A stretch of DNA of 64,000 bases from positions 1 to 64,000 of the forward strand of contig JAESUZ010004133.1 in NCBI GenBank assembly GCA_017311185.1. The letters are read 5' to 3'. Positions 45,061 through 56,900 of the stretch are shown piece by piece. Position numbers and translations under genes: made by a program. Below the pieces are notes generated by a model. The model searched no databases. It saw nothing but the letters and a program-made list of their open reading frames with translations, and was not told the DNA's origin. The stretch's first letter is position 1, and each line of letters begins with the position of its first letter. This DNA comes from Proteles cristata cristata. Taxonomy: Eukaryota > Chordata > Mammalia > Carnivora > Hyaenidae.

Positions 45061-45743
45061 TTTCCATTGTTCAACTTAACAAAATCTATGAAATCAGACA
45101 ATTAATATTGTTAACTAGACTACTACTGAATATTCATCTTGGCACTGAGAGACTGATTCTGGGTCACTGATGTGGTCCCATCCCTTGAGGAAACTAACCA
45201 GCTACCTGATACTAAGTTGATTATATCTTACCTTTTCCACATTATAATAAGCTATAAATGTTTTGATCTTACTTGGATTAGCACAAATTTCAAATACAGA
45301 TTTGCTCTCCAGACTATAATGCTTTGGCTATTGTAACTGACAGGTCACAGAATGTCTACCTTATCATCATGAGTTTCTGCCTAACAGCATTTCATGCTAA
45401 GGGACATACTTATGATGATTGAGAAGAAAAATCATGTAACCATGAAGCCAACATGACCTTCCTTATGTCACATCATACGGAAGCTACTGGCTGACTGAAT
45501 GTTGGCATGGCCTCATGAGTAGTGTTCAGAAAACAGTCTGGGTTTACCCGACATGGTTAGGACACCTTTATACAAGGGGCTGTAAACTTTGGACCAATAG
45601 TCATTATATGGTGTGCAATGTCCCTGAGAACTAGAATACCAATGTTGATATCAGAGTCCAAGAGATGAAAGACGAAGTATCCTTTATCATGATAAGCACA
45701 AAGACCCACTTGGGGAGTTTATGATTCCTACCACCTCATTTTT
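45061..45743. other. Intergenic, possible old LTR-type remnant
   Basis: No gene. CACTGAGAGACTGATTCTGG and neighbouring sequence, together with 46014-46420 beyond the L1 insertion, look like one old interspersed element, but I cannot name it. Confidence 0.35.
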
Positions 45744-46013
45744 TTTTTTTTTACAAATAGTTTATTGTCAAATTAGTTTCCACATAACACTCAGTGCTCA
45801 TCCCCATAAGTGTCTTAAGTGTCCTCCTCTATGCCCATCCCCCCTCCCCCCCACATCCATCAGTCCTCAGTTTTGTCAGCATTCAAGAGTCTCTCATGGT
45901 TTGCCTCTCTCCCTTTCCCCCACCATTTCCACCCTTCTTCTCCCCCTTGTTCCTCCGTCAAGTTCCTCCTAATCCTCCTATACGTGCAAACATATGATAT
46001 CATATGTTTCCTG
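45744..46013 (-). mobile_element. L1 3' end, 5' truncated
   Basis: The reverse strand is the last 270 or so bases of an L1 (plus strand: ACAAATAGTTTATTGTCAAA, CATAACACTCAGTGCTCATC, CTCCTAATCCTCC). A 13-base target duplication CCACCTCATTTTT flanks it at 45731-45743 and 46014-46026. Its close match to 23446-23690 suggests the same young family. Confidence 0.95.
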
Positions 46014-46639
46014 CCACCTCATTTTTAAGACTGATGGACCTTGCGTTTCTTTGCCTTAGGCCATTCGCTGCTACCTGCCTGGCAGACCCAAAGTACTGGG
46101 GGGATTAACATCCTCCAAGAGCTGCCTTCAGCCTGTGACTGATAGGAGTTGGAATAGAAGTCCCCAGCTTCCTGGTCACTCGGGTGGATCACCTCTGACG
46201 TCTGTGTTCTGAACAGGTTTCCAGAACCTCCTCAACTATTGCAAACTCCAGGTGTCCACAGTAGGAGCCTTTTATTGGACAACCTTGTTTTTCTGTCTCA
46301 GTTCCTCACTCCTCTACTGGTGTTTCCTTCACCTCCCAGATAAATTACTCAAACTCAAATCCCTGTTTCAGGTTCTGCTTCTAAGAAACACAAACTGGGA
46401 AACCAACCTGGCATGAGAAGCAAGAAGAGAAAAATATCAGGGTTATGAAAAAAAAAAACAAACATCTCTGTTCTTTTTCTTTTCTAGGATATTTCTTACA
46501 TCTCTTTTCACAACAAAGAGACAGATGAACATCTTTTCCTTGACATTTAGAGTAAAACAAAGATTTGGTCTATACAGGCGTCTGTGTGATTTTAAACATT
46601 TTAAATCTGCTTTGTACATTCATGTTATATTTTGGGGGT
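46014..46639. other. Intergenic, right part of a possible old element
   Basis: 46027-46420 may continue 45061-45730. 46420-46639 is plain DNA with an A run at 46447-46459. No gene. Confidence 0.35.
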
Positions 46640-47395
46640 TTTGTTTGTTTTAATTGAATAACTGACATACAGTATCCTATTAGTTGTGTATTTTATACAT
46701 TACACAATAATTCTCATAATAAATCTAGTTACAATGTGTCATCACACAAAGTTATTACAATAGTATTGACTATATTCCCTGTGCTAGATATTACATATCC
46801 GTGATTTACTTATTTTATTACTGGAAGTTTGTACCTCTTAATCACCTTACTGTCTTACCCACCCACCCCCATCTCTCCTCTTTCTGGTAATCAACAATTT
46901 GTTTCCTGTATCTGTGAGTCGTTTATGCTTTGTTTTGTTTTGCTTTTTATATTCCACATATAGGTGATATTATATGGTATTTGCCTTTTTCTGTCTGACT
47001 TACTTCACTTAGCATGATACTACTAAGGTCCATCCATGTTGTCGCAAATGACAAGATTTTGTTCTTTTTTATATTCCTGTGTGTGTGTGTGTGTACCTTA
47101 CTTTCTTTATCCATTCATTGATTCTTAGACACTTAGGTTGCTTCCATGGTTCCACTATTATAAACAGTGCTACAATAAACATAGGGAGATATCATACATA
47201 TTATACATATTCATTCTGGTGTTTTTATTCTCTTTGGATAAATAGCCAAAAATGAATTGCTGGATTATATGGTAGCTCTATTTATAATTCTTCAGCACCT
47301 ACATATTATTTTCCATACTGTCTGCACCATTTACATTCCCACCAACAGTGTACAGAGATTCTCTTTTCTCCACATCCTCATTTACCTTATTGTTG
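46640..47395 (-). mobile_element. L1 3' fragment (older family)
   Basis: Plus-strand marks of a reverse L1 3' end: GAATAACTGACATACAGTAT, GTGATATTATATGGTATTTG, AAGGTCCATCCATGTTG and TTTACATTCCCACCAACAGT. A short TG run lies at 47078-47093. Confidence 0.88.
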
Positions 47396-48094
47396 TCTTC
47401 TTGAAGATATTTTGAAAAGAAAAGAGATACATTTAAAGTAGTAAGAGTAGTTATGCCTGTTTGGTGGAATCGCAGATAATCCTAAGACCAGAGGAAGCAT
47501 TAGCTTCATCAGTCATATTGGTGTATAGAAAGTAGAAGTTGTCTATACAGTTAGGAATAGAAATAGATGACTAGGTGTAATGCGTGTGCCTCAGACAGCT
47601 TACAAACGGCCCAATAGGGCTTATGTCCAAGCTGCACAAAGTTGGGCTCATAGTTACTCAGAGTGTCAGTCCTTAGAGAACCAGTCTACTGTCATCTTGC
47701 CATGAAAATTTCCCCTGTGCCCAGATTGCTATCATCACCCAGGCACTAAACTCTGATATTCAAGCTGGACCCTTCTCACTGCAGACATCACAAGGGCATG
47801 TAACAAACCATATGACAAGGCACTACTCTGTTCTAGACAGAAGTCCCCTTCAAGGCTTCAAAGCCGGGGTCTATACTGGAATAAGCTCTGTATTCCCCCT
47901 CTCTAAGTTGCCTAGTGCTATTATTTGTACAAAAAAAAAAAAAAGAAGAAGAACTCACTAAGATATGTATACTCAGGTGCTACCTTTAAAAACTTTATGG
48001 CACAGTAATGTCCACTGCACCAGGAAGAAAAACTCAGAGTGGGCTACTGTAAACAATTAAGGAAGTCAGGAATCAACGACTGTCAGACTTAGTG
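47396..48094. other. Intergenic, nothing recognised
   Basis: No gene-like frame and no repeat I can name. An A run lies at 47930-47945. Confidence 0.45.
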
Positions 48095-48238
48095 TCCTGG
48101 TGTATAAAATGGGAATAATAACAATATCTGCTTTATAGAATAATAATGACGATGTAGTGAGAAAACTTGTAAAAATCCTAGAACATTTTTTGTCAAATAG
48201 AAATGTGTCAAAAATCATTAGCTATCATCACAATTATT
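48095..48238 (+). repeat. MIR SINE fragment
   Basis: GGTGTATAAAATGGGAATAATAAC followed by a GTAGTGAGAAAACTT-like segment and TTAGCTATCATCAC, the standard order of the MIR 3' half. Confidence 0.65.
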
Positions 48239-49351
48239 TAGAAAAAAAGATGAAGAAAAACCAGAGCTAGAAGAAATATTTTTACAGAATATTTAGCATC
48301 ATATTCAACAATACGTGTCCTGAAATCAGAACTTCCGAAAATCAAACTCCATCTCTGTCCTTTGCCAAATAATTTGCTTACTGTCTCTTTGCCAGTTTTC
48401 TCATTTGTAACTGTATACAATTGTCTGTCCTCAGTAAGTCAATACGTCTAAAGTATTTAATAAGTTTCATTTGTAAGCTCAATAAATATTTGGTTATCAT
48501 AATCAATTTTGGGCTGTTTTGCAAAAGAGAAAACCATGGCCCAAAGCAGCTGGAAATTTAGCACTAGGATACAAGTTTCCCGAATCCCACCCTCATGGGA
48601 AAAAACAAAGGCACACATTAAAAAGTCTAAAATTTCAAAACAAGAAATCATAACTAGAATGAGTCTAGATTCAACCATATTAAGAATCCACAGAAGCAGC
48701 CTTCTAAACCTGGCCAATGACAAGAAAAGACCAACAGATGGCAGTATATTCATGTACAGAGGTTGGTTGTAATGATTGCCAGTCTCTTCAAATGTTTTTC
48801 CTCACTTGACGCAAAAATCACAGCAGAAAATCTAAAGTCAACCATTAATATGTTGACCACACCACAGTGTCTCCTTTGCCTGTGTAAGTTTCAGATCTCC
48901 CTAATTATGAACTCTGCTGCCGATTCAGAACAGAATTTCCCACAGCAGGGCCCCTGAAATCCTTATTGTTAATGAATTTATCTGTTGAGGCAAAACCAAG
49001 GTTTTTCAGAACTTTTCACTGCATTTAAGATTTACTCATTAATCATTCTAGTGCTTACCAAGTAGAAAATATGACCATATGTTTTACAGGCAGTCCATGG
49101 GGATAACATTAAGATGCCTCATGGCGACCTCCATAGCGCCCCCCCCGCCCCCACAAAATAAAATCTTTGAAATAAAAGGAAATTGGGGTTAACCACTGAG
49201 AGTAAAACTATAAGTGAGATATATGATTGAGACCAAAAAATACTGTTGAAGGATCTCTCCTGAGACTGGTCAGCAATAAGATTCAATTACCTCCTTCTCT
49301 AAAGATAGAGTACATCCATTAGGAGGGGAGTTTGCTAGTAATGCAATCACA
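48239..49351. other. Intergenic, nothing recognised
   Basis: No supportable gene. Contains a CTCF-like motif (48731-48744) and a C run at 49138-49150. Confidence 0.45.
48731..48744 (+). promoter_or_regulatory. CTCF-like motif
   Basis: CCAACAGATGGCAG fits CCASYAGRKGGCRS at 13 of 14 positions. It points away from the motif at 2720-2733, so the two are divergent. Sequence match only. Confidence 0.35.
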
Positions 49352-49381
49352 AGAAGAAAAAGAAAGAAAGAAAAAGAAGGA

Positions 49382-49425
<44 letters not shown>

Positions 49426-49500
49426 GAAAAAGAAAAAGTAGAAGAAGAGGTGAGGAAGGAAGGAAGGAAGGAAGGAAGGAAGGAAGGAAGGAAGGAAGAG
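49352..49500. repeat. AAAG and GGAA microsatellites
   Basis: A 150-base pure purine tract: AAAG units (about 49377-49425), a short mixed part, then GGAA units (about 49452-49500). Confidence 0.97.
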
Positions 49501-50609
49501 GAAAGGAGGTTTTACAGTATTTTTTGTGAGAGTTTCAGTCCACTGGCCCTGGAGGTCTTCTTGGGATACTAATCAAATCCTCCTTCAAGAACTTGTTACT
49601 CCCCAGGATCTCATGGTGAACCTGATTTTTCAACACTTCTCCTCCATTCAACTCTGTACACTTGAGGCAATTAACATGGAGAGAGATGTGAGATGATAGG
49701 ATGGGAATAGCGGGTGCTCTCATGGGCTCAACAGCAAGAGTGGTTGGAGATAGATTGCTCTGAATATTTAAGGATACAGATCTCATCTAGGTATCCCAGT
49801 ACCTACAGATTCAATCAGTAGGTATCCCAGAGCTTTCACAAACCCTCTTCATCTCTTCTTGTGACCCACATTATCTACACCAGCAAGATCAGAGTGAGGT
49901 CTTGAAGATGAACAAGTCCATGAAAGTCTTCTCATGTAAAAGACAAGAGACCCAACAGTTACTAACTGAAGAAGCCGGCAGCCACCAGAGGATGAGAAAA
50001 CAACCTGGTTGGCATATATACCAGGATGCCAGAAGACAAGACCAGTTCCCACACGTGATTCCAAAAGACTCCTCCCATGTCACTCACCATACAGTCTCCT
50101 GGGCTCCCCTTCCCCATACTTTGGGAGGCCAACCTGGAGAGAAGGAGAAAAATGAGAAAACTGAAAGACGGAACCTTTAGAGATTGGCTCAGTAGTGTTT
50201 AACAGATCGACCTCAACTGGAGTGGTCCCTGCTACTCAGCAGCATGTTGCATATTACTTAAGATGAAACCAACTACAAAACAAAAAATGTCAAAATACAG
50301 ATTATTTGTACATCTGAGTGTAATATAAATGGATCCCCCCACTGCTGCATTTGTCACTTGCAACCCAGCACCACAGTGTAGATTCCTCAAAGGGATCCTG
50401 ATGGATTATCTGTCTGGCTCCTCCATGCCAGGCTAGCCTCTCCAATCCTGAGGCATTGCATACTACCCAGGCTATCATGCATTTAGCCACTCATTTTTCT
50501 TTCAAGTATTAATAAATGAGGGTAGCTGAGACACAGAAAAGAAGAGTCAATTTAGAGAGAAAAGAGCTGTGCCAGCGCTCAGAGCCATTAATGCTACCTG
50601 CACTGTGAT
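49501..50609. other. Intergenic, nothing recognised
   Basis: Short open frames on both strands without family resemblance. No clear repeat. Confidence 0.45.
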
Positions 50610-50765
50610 TGGGCAATACCTTCACTTCTCTGTTTCCTTATCTGTAAAATAAGCATAATATACCCAGCTTTGAACTATTGGCCATTGTATTAAATAAAAA
50701 GATAAATATGAATGAAATTGGTGCATTTCAAAGTGCTCTGTAAATGTAAGACATTGTTATTATGG
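50610..50765 (+). repeat. MIR SINE fragment
   Basis: TTCCTTATCTGTAAAATAAG, then AAAGTGCTCTGTAAATGTAAG and TTGTTATTAT, in MIR order. Confidence 0.75.
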
Positions 50766-51470
50766 ATACTAAAAGTACCATCAGTGGATCGCCCACGTAA
50801 ACTATTACAGGGTGCACGTTTGAACAAGACACATTGTTCTTGCCTCAAGCTGTTTGTAATCTAATGCAGTCATTCCTTAAATTCACCAGGCTTACTCTCT
50901 GGGTCTTGCTTTGGCTTATCAGAAACTGTTCACTTCATGCTGAGAAGGGAGGTTTAGACTGAGGTTTGTTTCCAGTCTCCTCTCCTGAAATGAATTACGT
51001 GATTGTGTTCAATCCCATAATCCCTGATCCAGCGCCTGCACAAAATGCGGTTTGCTCACACACCATGTGGGCAAGAAGTAGGACACAGACATGCACGCAC
51101 AAGTTCAGTGGAACTGAAATGACTCTGCTTCTTCACACTCCCACCTTGGACATCTCTGTTAAGCTCTCAAGGATAAAGGAATCTTTAAAGATTGTCTTGC
51201 ATAATGTTTGTAATATTGCATACAAATCTCCCAAATTATTGATCTCATTAAAATTCAGTCTGTATCCGTGTAGGGGGAAATTGAAGTAACCAACCAAAAA
51301 ATGAACACCTGAAATTTTGCTATTGCAGGACCTGGAATTAGTCAGAGAAGCTTGTAACACTGGGCAAAGTGGCGGGAAACTAATTCGCCTCTTCACTCCA
51401 TTTAGCTAAAAGTACAAACACACACACAACCACACACACCGATAGCTGTTTATATAATGTTATATTAACA
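50766..51470. other. Intergenic with a short CA run
   Basis: A CACACA-type run lies at about 51416-51440. A 107-codon frame at 50966-51289 resembles nothing known and lacks any coding context. Confidence 0.4.
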
Positions 51471-51870
51471 TATGTTGACCAAGAAGAATCTGCAAAACAA
51501 CCAAAAGTGTTTATTTGGAGTTTAGGGATTGCAATCTGGGAGCCACAGAGAGGCCAGAAATTGAAAGTGTGCTCTGAGTTGCAAGCAGTGAGTGCTGGCT
51601 TAGAAAGGCAAAAATCACAAGGTTACATAACTTGTTTTGAAGGAACTCAGATTGGTGCTGACAGGGTTAAAATGACCCTCTAAGACATGATTGGCCATTT
51701 ATTGAACAGATGCTATCTTATCTCTGTTTCAGTCCAAATTGGAAGGATGAGATCCAGGAGGGGGTCGAGGTGCGATTGACAAGCTGCAACTGACAAAATT
51801 CACAAGCCTGTGGTTTTTCAAAAATGGAAGTAGGGAAAGTGCATCCATTCTACTTCCTCAATATCCTCTC
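51471..51870. repeat. Probable old interspersed repeat, type unknown
   Basis: A GC-mixed segment (GTTTATTTGGAGTTTAGGG, GGGAGCCACAGAGAGGCC, AAGGTTACATAACTTG-like) with the look of an old LTR or DNA transposon remnant. I cannot name it. Confidence 0.3.
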
Positions 51871-52044
51871 CACCCTATTCTGAAGGACACTGGTGGCAAT
51901 ACTTACTCACATTAGAAGCTTTTTTCACATATAATATACTTACTGTATTTTATCATTATATATTAATTTTATATTAACTTAATTTAATGTTATTTAATTA
52001 ATTTTATCATTATTATACACACTAAATTAAGCATAAGATAAATC

Positions 52045-52054
52045 TCCCCTAGGA
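52045..52054. promoter_or_regulatory. EBF (O/E)-like site
   Basis: TCCCCTAGGA matches the palindromic EBF consensus TCCCNNGGGA at all but one position. EBF factors drive OR promoters and OR enhancers. A single short match can arise by chance. Confidence 0.25.
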
Positions 52055-52380
52055 CCCACCATGCTTGGGCACGAGGGAGGAGGATCTAAAGGAAAAAAAT
52101 ATATGAATTAGAAAGAATTTAACATACACTCACACTACTGCACACACCTTGTATTTAAGGGTATGACTTCCTTATGCCACTCTAAATACTTCCCTATGAA
52201 ACCATAAATCCAGGGGAGGAGGGGTTAAAAAAATCAATTTGCACACACACACAGAAATAAGATGATATATAGAGAGATGGGTTTTTTTTCCCCCTCTCTT
52301 GCCTCCATTCCAAGGTGAAATCAAGTTCAAAGATAGTACTTTTCTTAAGGAGGGGAAAAAAAAGAAAGAAAACTAGACAT

Positions 52381-52630
52381 GAGCTTTCTCTGCAGAGATT
52401 TTGCAGAGGGAGATAATTAAGCTCCCTCTCTCTGATAAGATATGCAAACTAATTACGAGCAATTATCTGACACCAACTACAAGCAGCTGCAGGCCCTGCT
52501 CTCACCTATCTCTTTATCAGGGCCCAGCGCTTTGGTTTCTGTATGTTAGGGAATAAAATCAGAGTGAGATTATAATGGGGCTGGGAGAACACCAAAAGCC
52601 TAATTAAATATGAGGAGTTGGTCGATCCAA
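52381..52630. promoter_or_regulatory. Candidate enhancer: dense GATA, homeodomain, octamer-like and E-box motifs
   Basis: About 250 bases free of recognisable repeats. In order: AGATAATTAAG (52411), CTGATAAG (52432), ATGCAAAC (52442), TAATTA (52450-52455), CAATTATCTG (52460), E-box CAGCTG (52484-52489), TTATC (52514), and TAATTAAAT (52601). OR-cluster enhancers are known to combine Lhx2-type homeodomain (TAATTA) and EBF sites, but no strong EBF site lies inside this block; the nearest is 52045-52054. It could equally be an enhancer of a non-OR neighbour or chance. No expression evidence is available. Confidence 0.4.
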
Positions 52631-53481
52631 GGAGCAGGAGAGTGGCCTGCTTTTAGAAAGTCTTTTAGTTTTATTTAATTCTTACTACAAATGCTGTCCA
52701 TAAAGTTACGTCCTGCTGTGAAGGTTAAACAAAGATGTATATTCTTATGAGCCAGTATTTGGCTGAAGAGGTAGGGCGGTAATGCCCAGCATGGCCTGAT
52801 CTCCGAAGCTCTCTTGATTTTAAGAAATGAAGCTTTTGTCTGAGACATGAGCTGCAACTGTTTTTCTCAATTTATCACTTGGTTTTTTTTTTCATTTTAC
52901 TTATGATGGTTCTTTTTCTTGCCATAAGGAAGACTTAATTTTTTCTTATATTTTGTTCTTTAAGGTGACCAAATTTATCAATCCTTTTTTTTTTTATGGC
53001 ATGTTGGTGTCATAGTTAAAAAGTAGCTTACCAACTCAGGATTATGAAGAATTCACCCCTGCATTCTACAAATATCATTTTTTTTTTTTTAATCATTCCA
53101 TCAGGTGGAGTTTATCCTTGAATGTAGTAGTGAGGTATGAATCTAACTTCTAGGAGCGGGGATATAACTTAAGATCTACTAAATCTGTCTGGCTGTACCC
53201 TAAAGCTAGGAAGTAGCCTCTAAGAGAAATCTACTCAAATTCCAAAACATGGATCTGACCCAGTCAAAATGAGGTTGGTGGTCCAAGTGTCCCAAGTTTT
53301 TGCAGGGTTCTTGGCAGACTACTTTGGGATACCCTGTTCATTTCCAGCCTGTTCTAAGAGCTAGAACCCACATGACTGGACTCTACAAAAGAAATCACTA
53401 AGGAACAGTTGTTCACAACTGTTTGTCAAAAGAAGGCAGCCTTCGTTAGTGTAAAATGTAGGTTCAGGAAGGTGTGCCTGT

Positions 53482-53730
53482 TGGGGTGCCTGGGTGGCTC
53501 AGTCAGTTAAGCGTCCGACTTCAGCTCAGGTCATGATCTCAAGTTCGTGGGTTCGAGCCCCGCGTTGGGCTCTGTGCTGACAACCACCTCAGAGCCTGGA
53601 GCCTGATTCGGATTCTGTATCTCCCTCTTTCTCTGACCCTGACCCTCCCCTGCTCACATATAACAGAAACAATGTATACTGGAGATTCTCTCTCTCCCTC
53701 TCTCTCTAATAAATAAAACATTTAAAAAAG
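53482..53730 (+). mobile_element. CAN-SINE, feline type
   Basis: Head GGGGTGCCTGGGTGGCTCAG, GTCCGACTTCAGCTCAGG, B box GTGGGTTCGAGCCCCG, CT run and AATAAATAAAACATTT tail. An approximate target duplication GGTGTGCCTG / GGTGTGCTTG lies at 53471 and 53741. An extra 35 or so bases (CATATAACAGAAACAATG region) interrupt the CT-rich part. Confidence 0.96.
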
Positions 53731-54439
53731 GGGGGTGGATGGTGTGCTTGAGAGTCAATTCACTTTCTACCAGGAAATTGGGGTCTTCCTAGCTATGAGA
53801 TTTGGACAAGCCATGCCAGATCCTTGGCCTAAGTTACTCAAGTATAGGAGAAGGAGTTTTGGTCATTTGTGCTTTGTCTCCATTTACCCATGGTAAGGTA
53901 CATTCCAAGACCTCCAGGGGATGCAGGAAAGCAAGATAGTGCCAAATTCTATATATATTCTGCTTTTTTCCTATACCTACAATTATAATAATGTTTAATC
54001 CATAAATTAGGCACAGTAAGAGATTAACAATAATAAAATACAGCAATTATAGCAATATACTGTAATGAAAGTTATGTGAATGTGGTCTGTCTGTCTGTCT
54101 CTCTCAAAATGCCTTATTGTGCTGTACTCACCCTCTTGTTGTAATAATGTGAGATGATAAAATGCCCACTTGATGAGATGAAGGGAGGTGAATGACATAG
54201 GCATTGTAAGGTAGTGCTAGACTACTACTGACCCTCTGACAATACATCCGAAAGAGAATCGTCTGATTTTTGACTATATTCACCGTAAGTAACTGAAAAT
54301 ACAGACAGTGAAACTGCAGATCGGCAGGGAGGGAGGAGAGTGGCTGCTGTATTAGTAAGTTACTTACAGTCTGCTGTGGCTTGGCCAGAAATTGAGCACA
54401 GGGAGATGTCTACTGTTGTGCCTATTTCCCCATATGGTG
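53731..54439. other. Intergenic, nothing recognised
   Basis: No gene. A short CTGT run lies at 54087-54104. Confidence 0.45.
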
Positions 54440-54600
54440 ATAACAATAAAATAATAAGCATTTATTGCATACCAGTCACTCACAATTCTAAGTACTTTTC
54501 ATGTATAAATGTACCTAATCCTCAATGGCATTGGGAGGTAGACATTGTAATTATTCTTGTTTTGTGGATGAAGAAAGTGAGGCACAAAGTGTTAAAAGCC
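54440..54600 (-). repeat. MIR-family fragment
   Basis: The plus strand reads TAATAAGCATTTATTGCATACC, TAATCCTCAATGGCATTGGGAGG and GATGAAGAAAGTGAGGCACAAAG, the reverse of MIR. Confidence 0.75.
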
Positions 54601-55779
54601 ACCCACAAGGAAAACTGTGACAGAGGGAAAAGCAAGAGGAGGACATGGAGGTCATAATCAACTGCAATTAAAATATCTTACGTTTGTAACTTTTGCAAAA
54701 ACATATGATTCTCTGAGCACATACCTGGGTTCCCCATGGGGTCTGGATAGGGGCTGATCCAAAGTGAAGGGCTTTCTTGAAAATTGGCCTCTAGAGGAAG
54801 GGCTCCTTAGGAATCTATTTATTTAGAGATTTAAATGATGAGAAAGACACAAGTCATGTGAAAATATGGAGAAATCTTTGGAAGAGATTGCATTGATTCA
54901 ATCAGTGAAAAGGGCCCAAAGCAAGAAGAAACTTGAGATGTCTAAGGCATTGGAAGAAAGCCACCATGTATAGAATGTAGCTTCGTCTTTCTAGTAAACT
55001 CAGGAGCATGAAAGTGATAAGTAACTCAATCTGGGAAATCTGTTTGGAAACTCATACATCACTATGACGAGCTTAAAGAAACATGTGAGACCACCTAACA
55101 ATCTGCCATTCCCACTAGAATTCTGACAATGCCCTTAGAGCCCCAGAGATTGGGGGCAGGGAAGATTATACAGACGCCAAGCAAAATTCAAGCTTCTCAC
55201 TCCAGCCTTACTTATCACTGCACGTTTCACATACCTATTTTATGTCTTTGATTCCTCACAAGGACTTAGCTGAACCAAGGGCTCCATCACTGGGAAAAGT
55301 TGTAAATCTACAGAACCCCAACCTCACCCTCTGATCGGAGGGACATGGAAGCCCAAAAAGAGTAAACTGTGGCCATCCCAAAGCCACAGTTAGATGGAGA
55401 CACACCATTGCAAGAACTCCAACCTTCTGGTTCCCATGTTAGGGCTCTTTCCAGTAGGCCATATCTCATCCATCTCTAATATTCAGTAAGTTTTATTTAA
55501 GATATTTGATGTTCTTTTTAGATGCACTGTAGCTGTATTTTTACCAATTTATATTTTCTACCCAGCTAATGAGAAAAGCAGAGATATGTACAACCTGCTC
55601 AGGGTAATAATGTTCCATTTGCCACAGTGGAAGTTGAGAAAGAGAAATGTGAATCTTTTGCATCTGTGAATTCTGCCAACTGGAGTTGTGACTAGGAATA
55701 TTATATCTTGATAACTCAACAAAAGAATCAAGGGATGGAGCATGTGGTTATGATGAAAAGGCTAGGAAATGTCAGCCTC
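54601..55779. other. Intergenic, nothing recognised
   Basis: No gene-like frame, no named repeat. Confidence 0.45.
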
Positions 55780-56900
55780 CTTCCCCCTCCACTCCCACTA
55801 CCCTTAGCCTTTTCCAAATCCTCTTTACATCTCACCTTAAACCATTGCACAAACTATCAATTGTTCTCTCTGCCTCCAGTCTTTCCCCATTCTAATCTGC
55901 CATCCACAGTCTTGTCCAATTCATCATCTTTCAAGTAAAGCTCTTATAAAAACATGCTCCTTCACACACAATCTCTCCAATAAATAAAATTAGAGAAATT
56001 CCAGAATCTCCCAGAATGTGTGGATCCAATCCTCTAAATTTGGTACTCAAAGCCTCCTGCAAACCAAATCCTTTTGTCTTCAAATCCTGCTTTTGTTCAT
56101 GCTTTGACTCAGAAAGTTTGTCTTCTCCATGCCCACATTGTGCTCTTTATTTTTGCGAATGTAGATCTTTGCTTATCACCTCTGCCCATGTGTTTCCCCT
56201 GAGCACTGCCAGTGGACAGCTTCTCTGTCGTTCACAGTCTAATTCCACAAGATCTCTGTTATGAAGGTACCTTTGTGTATGGAAAACAAATAAGAATTCT
56301 TCCAACTTTGGCTACCCACACTGGGTGTTATAGCACTTTAATGGCAGGGGTTTTTTTCCCCATGATTTCTTGTCAAAAATCTTTACTTTTGTATGTGTGT
56401 CAGCTTTTTTATTTTTGTATGAAGTTTATACATATTTTTTACAAATAGTTTATTGTCAGATTGGTCTCCATATAACACCCAGTGCTCATCCCCACAAGTG
56501 CCCTCCTCCATGCCTATCACCCCCCTCCCACCCCACACACCCATCAGTCCTCAGTTTGTTCTCAGCATTCAAGAGTGTCTCATGGTTTGCCTCTCTCCCT
56601 CTCCCCCACTATTTCCCCCCTTCTTCTTCCCCGTGGTCCTCCGTTAAGTTCCTCCTAATCCTCCTATAGTGCAAACATATGGCATCTGTCCTTCTGTGCC
56701 TGACTTATTTCGCTCAGCATAATACCTTCAAGGTCCACCCATGTTGCTACACAATTGCAGTTCTAACATGCTGTCTTGTGTTATCATTACTTGTGAATTA
56801 TTTGTTTCCCTTATATATTGTAAGGGCAGAACTAATCTATTGATTCTTGGTATCTCCTATAAGGTCTCACACAATGCCAGGGGTACAGTGAGTGTTTGGC
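55780..56900 (+). repeat. Diverged L2-like fragments, interrupted by an L1
   Basis: 55780-56230 (TGCCTCCAGTCTTTCCCCAT, CCCACATTGTGCTCTTTATTT) and 56790-56900 (TTATATATTGTAAGGGCAGAAC, TCACACAATGCCAGGGGTACAG) fit the usual order of an L2 3' end, with the L1 at 56437-56752 inserted between. Diverged, edges approximate. Confidence 0.45.
56437..56752 (-). mobile_element. L1 3' end, 5' truncated
   Basis: Plus strand ACAAATAGTTTATTGTCAGA, ATAACACCCAGTGCTCATCC, a C-rich tract (CACCCCCCTCCCACCCC), CTCAGCATAATACC and CCATGTTGCTACACA. About 315 bases of a young carnivore L1 in reverse orientation. Confidence 0.93.

Larger units (their letters stand above)
51871..53481. other. Intergenic around the candidate enhancer
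   Basis: A/T-rich at 51910-52030, then the motif cluster at 52381-52630, then T-rich runs at about 52882, 52985 and 53078. No gene is supported. Confidence 0.45.

Noticed and set aside
48457..48772. Overlapping 98- and 87-codon frames on opposite strands
   Set aside because: No family resemblance, no splice or promoter context, and no second copy for comparison. Most likely chance.
49332..49529. Lysine/arginine-rich frame at 49332-49529
   Set aside because: It is the translation of AAAG and GGAA microsatellites.
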